Shown here: in pieces, positions 40,274 to 45,000 of the stretch | Numbering within the stretch: the stretch's first letter is position 1 | Layout: each line of letters starts with the position of its first letter | Source: Paulinella micropora | Taxonomy: Eukaryota; Cercozoa; Imbricatea; Euglyphida; Paulinellidae | NCBI GenBank assembly: GCA_019918135.1 | Contig: WBZZ01006821.1 | Span: 1 to 45,000 of the forward strand | Direction: 5' to 3' | Length of the DNA stretch: 45,000 nucleotides | The notes under the pieces: generated by a model | Databases searched by the model: none | Told to the model about the DNA's origin: nothing | What the model saw: only the letters and a program-made list of their open reading frames with translations | Made by a program: the position numbers and the translations under genes

Positions 40274-41134
40274 ATGAACAAAAATGATTTTGTAAATACT
40301 CTAACAAAAAAAATGTATTATGATACAAATGTTGATAAACAGGTTTCAAATGATTTGAATTTTGATGAATACCCCCTTGGGGTACGTCAACGTCCCTTCG
40401 GGACTAGTGAGGGGCTACAACAACCACAACCAGAGCCACAGCCAGAGCCACAGCAACCACAACCAGAGCCACAGCCAGAGCCACAGCAAGAGGAGCCACA
40501 GCCGGACTCCAACGAAGTTGAAGATGCGTTCTTCGGACAGCAACAGGAGGGAGAGGGTCGGGGGCTAATGACTAATGAAATAGATGACATAATGAAAAAA
40601 TATGGATGGTATTTGGGAACAATTGCTAGTGATGAAATCTACAAATTAAATCCAGAAAAAAGAAAGCAATACGGATTTATTATGAATACCGACCCTAGCA
40701 ACGAAAAAGGACAGCACTGGATGGCAGTATGGATAAGTCTAGACAAAGACAGGTCAGTGGAAGTGTATGACCCATTAGCACTTTACGAACCAACGGAAGA
40801 CTTTCAACAACAAATGAAACAACTAGTAAATAAAAGTAATCCAGATAGTTATTTATTAATGAAGGTTAATCAAGTAAAAGAGCAGAGTGATACTTCACAC
40901 ACATGTGGATGGTTTGCTATGCGTTTTTTGATGGAGCGGGCGAAAGGAGTGCGATTTAAATTCGCCAGTGGCTATACAGACTTAAAAGAAGAAGAAGCGG
41001 AAAAATTAAAAGCACAGAATGGGTATGGTTTTGACGCCTTTTTGCAAAAAATATTTATCTTTAATAATATACAATGGATTACAAAGGGGGTAGGTCAAGT
41101 AGTATCTATTACACAAATAGCAAAAATAGGATAA
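40274..41134 (+). CDS. Adenain-like cysteine protease
   Basis: A 286-codon frame from ATG 40274. The N-terminal Lys helix seen in element 1 is upstream in broken frames. A linker of QPEPQPEPQ repeats (about residues 50-80) precedes the protease domain. Catalytic His is in QHWMAVWISL, the acidic residue in EVYDPLALYEP, Cys in SHTCGWFAMRF. The domain aligns to the end with element 1 (AQNGYGFD), but the stop is missing and the frame runs on about 30 codons over the start of the next gene (ATG 41074). Two mini-hairpins lie in the linker region (40370-40384 and 40392-40404). It is probably a decayed gene with an intact catalytic core. Confidence 0.85.
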   Translation: MNKNDFVNTLTKKMYYDTNVDKQVSNDLNFDEYPLGVRQRPFGTSEGLQQPQPEPQPEPQQPQPEPQPEPQQEEPQPDSNEVEDAFFGQQQEGEGRGLMTNEIDDIMKKYGWYLGTIASDEIYKLNPEKRKQYGFIMNTDPSNEKGQHWMAVWISLDKDRSVEVYDPLALYEPTEDFQQQMKQLVNKSNPDSYLLMKVNQVKEQSDTSHTCGWFAMRFLMERAKGVRFKFASGYTDLKEEEAEKLKAQNGYGFDAFLQKIFIFNNIQWITKGVGQVVSITQIAKIG

Positions 41135-41883
41135 CTGGCACAGACAGCGACTTTACACACTAAGTCAATATAAAGGGACTAGACAATCCCACACATTGTA
41201 AAATTCTTCATATCTATGTGCCGAAGTCGTATTACTCTGTGGCTTCACCATATAATACTTTTACATTATCCGAAGACGGATATGAGGCTTTAATTACGAT
41301 ACTAGGGCAACTACACAATGAACAACTTAAAAAATAAACTGGCAGAGGTGCTAACCGCAGACAGCCCAAATAATTATACTTATGTGATATCCAGTAATAA
41401 TACCAATATAGACTCAGAAGATGGCAAATTAACATTCAGTGTGTCAAAAAATAAAGGAATTCAACCGCTGTTTATATTTGATAGTGATACCCGTATTCAC
41501 GAGGTTATGGGGTTTGATAGAAACTCAACATATTTCTTTGCTAATGATTTTATTAAATCGCCAAATGTGATTATTTTAACTGGAGAAAAACTCTGTATCT
41601 TCAATCTGACTTAGTTGGCGAAGGAGATAATCACGTGCTACAAGAAATATATACTGCCAACGAAATTCCTTTTGGGTCTGTTATCTATGATGGAAGCGGG
41701 TCTGAGTATGGTAAAACATTATCAGCAAGTTCAAACAATGTATTTAGATTTTACTTGACGGACGAAAACGACCAAGCAATTAATCTTAATGGTTTGGGAA
41801 TAGTTCTGACTTTATTAGTTTATCGTGAAACTAATTATTTTAGTTTATTTAATTCATTTTTTAATTTACTAAAATCAAAGTGA
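41074..41883 (+). pseudogene. Virion-associated protein with SxNRxxGTxSDF motif, broken
   Basis: Homologue of 12173-12970. ATG 41074 starts MDYKGGRSSSIYYTNSKNRI, then GTDSDFTH followed by a TAA near 41161. The blocks VPKSYYSVASPYNTFTLSED (about 41220) and NNLKNKLAEVLTADSPNNYT (41320) are in different frames, so there is an indel near 41300. The next section ends at TAG 41612-41614. The C-terminal part (41635-41883) reads SGSEYGKTLSASSNNVFRF and LTDENDQAINLNG. Breaks do not coincide with those of element 1. Confidence 0.65.
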
Positions 41884-41964
41884 ATTAATTTTTGATTTAA
41901 TTTTTTTTAATAAATATATTTCGTGTATTAATCAACTTACACTACTTCAAAAACAAAACAAAAA

Positions 41965-43481
41965 ATGCCTGTCCAATACGGAGGAGAACTAGTCCATCAG
42001 AGTAAGGAACTGCTCACTGGTAAGTATGAATTGAACAAACTTACCAGCCGTGAAGGGTCGGCAAATGTCACACTTACTACTGCTGGTGGTATGGAAAGCA
42101 CCTTTGAAATTCCTACCCGCCCTTTGAACCTTGCGAGGTCGGTGTTGCAATTTACCTACACTCCTGATGCATCAGGTGCTGACCATTACAATCGTATTTA
42201 TATGGATTGTCTGAGTATGATTAAAACTATTGAACTGCGAAGCCGAAGCGGGCAGTATTTGTGTAATCTTCAACACGTTGGCAATTACACTAAAACGGTT
42301 TGGAAACCTGAAATTAAATATGAAAAATTTATGGCCCTTGAAAACCACGGGGCTTATGATGACGACAAGAAAACAGGTAATTCTGGTGCTATGCTTGAAA
42401 CATGCAATGCTGGAAAGATTGTCGTCGGAAGTAGAGCAGAAAGGCTAGCAATCACCGCTAGAGCAGACTCAGATCATGTTAGGGATGCTATTCAAGCATA
42501 CTACAAAGTGCCAAGTGTAAATGCTCGTCGCCACAATGATACCGCTCTCGCTGATAGCACTGCTGGAACCTATAGCCTTGTTGATGTTGAATATGAGGAG
42601 GCTAAGTATTTCGAAGGCGGGACTGATAACTCCGCTACTCCTGCTATTATTGCTAAGTTTCCTTTGGGTATGCTGTTTGGAACTATTTTTGAATCGGATA
42701 AGACTATTGGTTTTAATGAAATTTTGGATTTGAGAATTGTGTGGGAGAGCACTATGCGAACTTCATTCTACGGCACTGACGAAAGTTCTATTTCCACTGG
42801 TGCGACGGCTACCGCTGTTGGCGCTAGTGTTTCAAACTTGAATTTGTTTCTTGCAGTTGAAACTGACCCAAATGTTATTATGGGGGTTCAACAAAAGATT
42901 GCTGGTGAAGGCTTTCCATTTAAGATTGAATATCCTATTGCTTGGAAGCAGAACCTTTCATCGGCAAGCCAAAATTTCGTAGTAAAAATGAGCCGCTCGC
43001 AGGGTGAAAGAATTCGCCGTATCTATACATCCGCCTTTCACAACACTGAGAGTGCTAATACTTCTTTTGATAATAGCAGCTTACCTGCTGGTTATGCGGC
43101 GGGGCCTCCAGTCGTAAAGGCTCAGGGCTCTAAAATTCAGACATATTATTATTACACAACCCTTGACGGAAGTCGTATTCAACAATTTGACATTAACACT
43201 TCAAATAATGAAGACTATATGCTTCTCAAAGATAAGTTGAAGGGTAGTCATTTTGAATTCGAATGTGTCATTACAACTGGTTTCACGTGGATACATGGGA
43301 TAACAACCGCCCGCTGTGCGATAAGGATACCGACGGGTATGAGGTGAGTGGTCTGAGCCTAGACACCGAGAGACGATATGAATTTGTCAGTACTACTGCG
43401 GGTGCTAGTCTTAACCATTACACTTTCGCCATTCTTCAACGAAGCGTGCTTGTTAAGGGAATTGAAATTTTGATGAGTTAA
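41965..43481 (+). pseudogene. Major capsid protein, one frameshift near the C-terminus
   Basis: Homologue of 10553-12109. It is open from ATG 41965 (MPVQYGGELVHQSKELLTGK) for 430 codons, with NLARSVLQFTYTPDAS, a TVWKPEIKYEKFMALENHG segment, NARRHNDTAL and LFLAVETDPNVIMGVQQKI. Near 43250 the frame changes. The C-terminal segment YNWFHVDTWDNNRPL then SGLSLDTERRYEFV follows in the adjacent frame to TAA 43481. A single indel therefore disables an otherwise well-kept double jelly-roll-type capsid gene. It lacks the 10-residue duplication seen in element 1. The upstream 80 bases are AT-rich with AATAAATATATTTCG. Confidence 0.85.
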
Positions 43482-43546
43482 AAAAGAATAATAAAATAAA
43501 AAAGAAAATTATTTTTTGTTTCATATAAACACAATTCAAAATATCA

Positions 43547-44607
43547 ATGACGACCCACCAGAGAAATTTAATCGCACAAAATCCTGACGAAAAGATTGTA
43601 AATGTCAAAGTCGGATATGATGGACACATTGAAACTAATCATATGAAGACCGCTTTTGGTGAAACCCTAACCAGTTCCTTAACACCAGTATTACAGGAAA
43701 TCTTTCCATATACCATTAATACACGGATATGGACAAAAACAGAAACAAAGGCGACCGTTTCATTTAATAATAATATGGCGGAATTAAAAACAACTGCTAG
43801 TGCTACCGCTGATGCCATTATGGTAAGCAAAAGAAAAATAAAAGTTATCATCCGAGGGGAGGTCCAACAGCGTGACCAACTGTTGGCAGGGACCATCTCT
43901 TAGGATTGTCCTGCTTCGCAAAACCTGATTGACAGTCTCGCTGGGCTGTCATGGCGGGGTCAGGATCTCAAACTCATCCAAGAGGATGTGTTCGTCCTCC
44001 GCCCGTGTCGGCACGGCCGGCCACTGTTGACCAGCTGCCATACGGGTGAAAAGGGCATCCGTGGATATGTTGGTCTGCATGATAAGGGCAGTGCCAAGCA
44101 GAATATCCGCTCCCGGGGGAACATGCTGGGAGGTATAAAGGTAAATCTCATCCCAGCCTCTTGTAGGGAGGACTTGGATGTAGAGACGTATGCCTCTCAC
44201 CATAGTTATGATCCCTCCCCATTTTAAGTATCAGGAATAAAGCACTATTCGATAATAGCCTAACCAACTATTCCAATGTCTTTCTTTCTTTGATAAGTAT
44301 TACAAATGAAGATACTAAGGCTAATGTCGTCAGAATGGTATTGAACGGAACACTGACAGGGGCGGGTTTTGCTGATGTTGATGCCAAAACTTCAATTGTA
44401 GATACAGACACAAAAGCAACTGCTATCGCAAACGGAACAACAATTTTTAAGATTTATGTTAATGCTGGCTCTACTCAGCAGATTAATCTCAGAACTTATG
44501 ATATCCAATTAACCCCAAATGAAGTATTGACATTCACACAGAAGTCAGTTTCTGCTGGTGGTGGCAGTAATATTAATGTTATTGCTAACTTTATAGAGGA
44601 TCAATAA
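43547..44607 (+). pseudogene. Penton protein with central segment replaced
   Basis: Homologue of 9189-10412. The N-terminal 99 codons (MTTHQRNLIAQNPDEKIVNV to SKRKIK at 43843) and the C-terminal part (from about 44227, then SITNEDTKANVVRMVLNGTL to NVIANFIEDQ at 44607) match element 1. The roughly 180 codons between them are absent. In their place is a 383-bp GC-rich insert (43844-44226). The gene cannot make a normal penton. Both junctions are sharp at the codon level. Confidence 0.8.
43844..44226. other. GC-rich foreign insert inside the penton gene
   Basis: 383 bp, clearly richer in G+C than the surrounding element. On the minus strand it holds an 84-codon frame with SQHVPPGADILLGTALIMQT, which faintly resembles the end of a retropepsin domain, but the active-site triad is not visible. 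No target duplication or terminal repeat is seen. It may be host DNA captured during break repair or a retroelement fragment. Confidence 0.7.
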
Positions 44608-44633
44608 AGCAAAAAAGAATGAGTGATTGATCT

Positions 44634-45000
44634 TCATTTTTTGGGTATCTTTTTTTTTACACGAGTGGCTTCGCCACGTTGTGATGCTTTGCTCACATTA
44701 CCTTTTACAACACGAATAACATCGCTCGCATTCTTTGCTATACATCCTTCGTCTGTAGCATTCGCTGTACCACCTACGGCGGTAGCATTTGCTATCTCTG
44801 CAACATTCATTTTAATCTCCGTAATTCCAGTCTCTTTCAAATCAGTTGCCTTAAAAGGTGTGCTTGGTTCGTGCTGTCCGAAGGACGCATGCTGACCGAA
44901 GGTCGCATCTTCAACTACGTTGGAGTCTTCAACTTCGTTGGAGTCATCAATTATTTTTTCTAATTCAATAACCACTTTAACGTTATCTTCCCTCGGCTTG
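44634..45000 (-). CDS. Unknown Ala/Asn/Thr-rich protein, cut by the window edge
   Basis: A minus-strand frame open from beyond 45000 to TAA near 44634. Visible residues include VVIELEKIIDDSNEVEDSNV, a TFGQHASFGQHEPS repeat, and a low-complexity EIANATAVGGTANATDEG part, then a Lys-rich tail (TRVKKKIPKK). An 18-bp tandem repeat encodes SNxVED twice. The DNA is full of short perfect hairpins with three- to four-base loops (for example 44665-44677, 44876-44886, 44894-44904). No homologue appears at the matching place in element 1. The true start is outside the window. Confidence 0.5.
   Translation of the reverse strand, partial: KPREDNVKVVIELEKIIDDSNEVEDSNVVEDATFGQHASFGQHEPSTPFKATDLKETGITEIKMNVAEIANATAVGGTANATDEGCIAKNASDVIRVVKGNVSKASQRGEATRVKKKIPKK

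Larger units (their letters stand above)
33894..45000. mobile_element. Element 2: truncated Polinton-type element, opposite orientation
   Basis: Collinear with the reverse complement of element 1 from fibre to penton and continuing past the window edge. There is no terminal repeat at its left side: sequence changes from (AATC)n to fibre coding at about 33893. The integrase end is thus missing. Protein similarity to element 1 is clear but far from identity, nucleotide composition and intergenic sequences differ, and the hairpin modules of element 1 are absent. It is therefore a different lineage, not a recent duplicate. Fibre, ATPase, virion protein, capsid and penton are broken. The basic protein, the secreted Cys-rich protein and the protease domain are open. 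Confidence 0.9.

Noticed and set aside
3911..45000. A CRISPR array or a MIMIVIRE-like defence locus
   Set aside because: Repeats are simple satellites or fibre modules without regular unique spacers, and no nuclease genes accompany them.

Overview
The window looks like nuclear DNA of a heterotrophic eukaryote. The one clear host gene is a seven-exon mitochondrial 5-aminolevulinate synthase (1538-3607, minus strand) with GT-AG introns of 52-120 bases. The rest is dominated by two Maverick/Polinton-type (Polinton-like virus) integrated elements and by satellite and microsatellite DNA. I cannot name the host species from the sequence.

Element 1 spans 3911-24623 (20,713 bp). It is complete at both ends: terminal inverted repeats of about 140 bp begin AGAAGATG, and they are flanked by a 6-bp target duplication (cccact / cacact, 5 of 6 identical). 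The insertion lies about 300 bp upstream of the ALAS start codon. From left to right it carries a HIRAN gene, a small basic gene, a protein-primed DNA polymerase B (broken), a lipase with a virion-type N-terminus, a DUF3820/ExoX-C-like gene, penton, major capsid protein, a virion-associated protein, an adenain-like protease, a coiled-coil Pro/Gln-rich protein, a small basic protein, a packaging ATPase, a small conserved protein, a secreted Cys-rich protein, a small membrane protein, a phage-like tail fibre with an S74-type C-terminus, a charged protein, a Cys-pair (F-box-like) protein, a retroviral-type integrase and two unknown genes. Polymerase, integrase, ATPase, fibre and several others have stops or frameshifts, so this is a decaying provirus. 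Capsid, penton, lipase and protease are still open. Two families of recurring hairpins mark 5' and 3' ends of element 1 genes.

The host spacer (24624-33893) holds a G-rich satellite and a second satellite, both with a period near 175 bp. It also holds a 557-bp foldback element, a GAA-repeat (poly-Glu) reading frame, a TGCATGCA palindrome array, about 1.4 kb of AACAT pentanucleotide repeats, and long tetranucleotide arrays with short conserved islands between them.

Element 2 (33894 to beyond 45000) is a related but distinct element in the opposite orientation. It starts abruptly inside the fibre gene at an (AATC)n tract and runs fibre, membrane protein, secreted Cys-rich protein (opposite strand), small conserved protein, ATPase, basic protein, coiled-coil protein, protease, virion protein, capsid, penton, then a partial unknown gene. 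It is collinear with element 1 and broken at different places. In its penton gene a 383-bp GC-rich segment has replaced about 180 codons. The gene best preserved between the two copies is the small secreted Cys-rich protein, which lies antisense to the virion cluster and overlaps the membrane-protein gene tail-to-tail by 15 bp in both copies.
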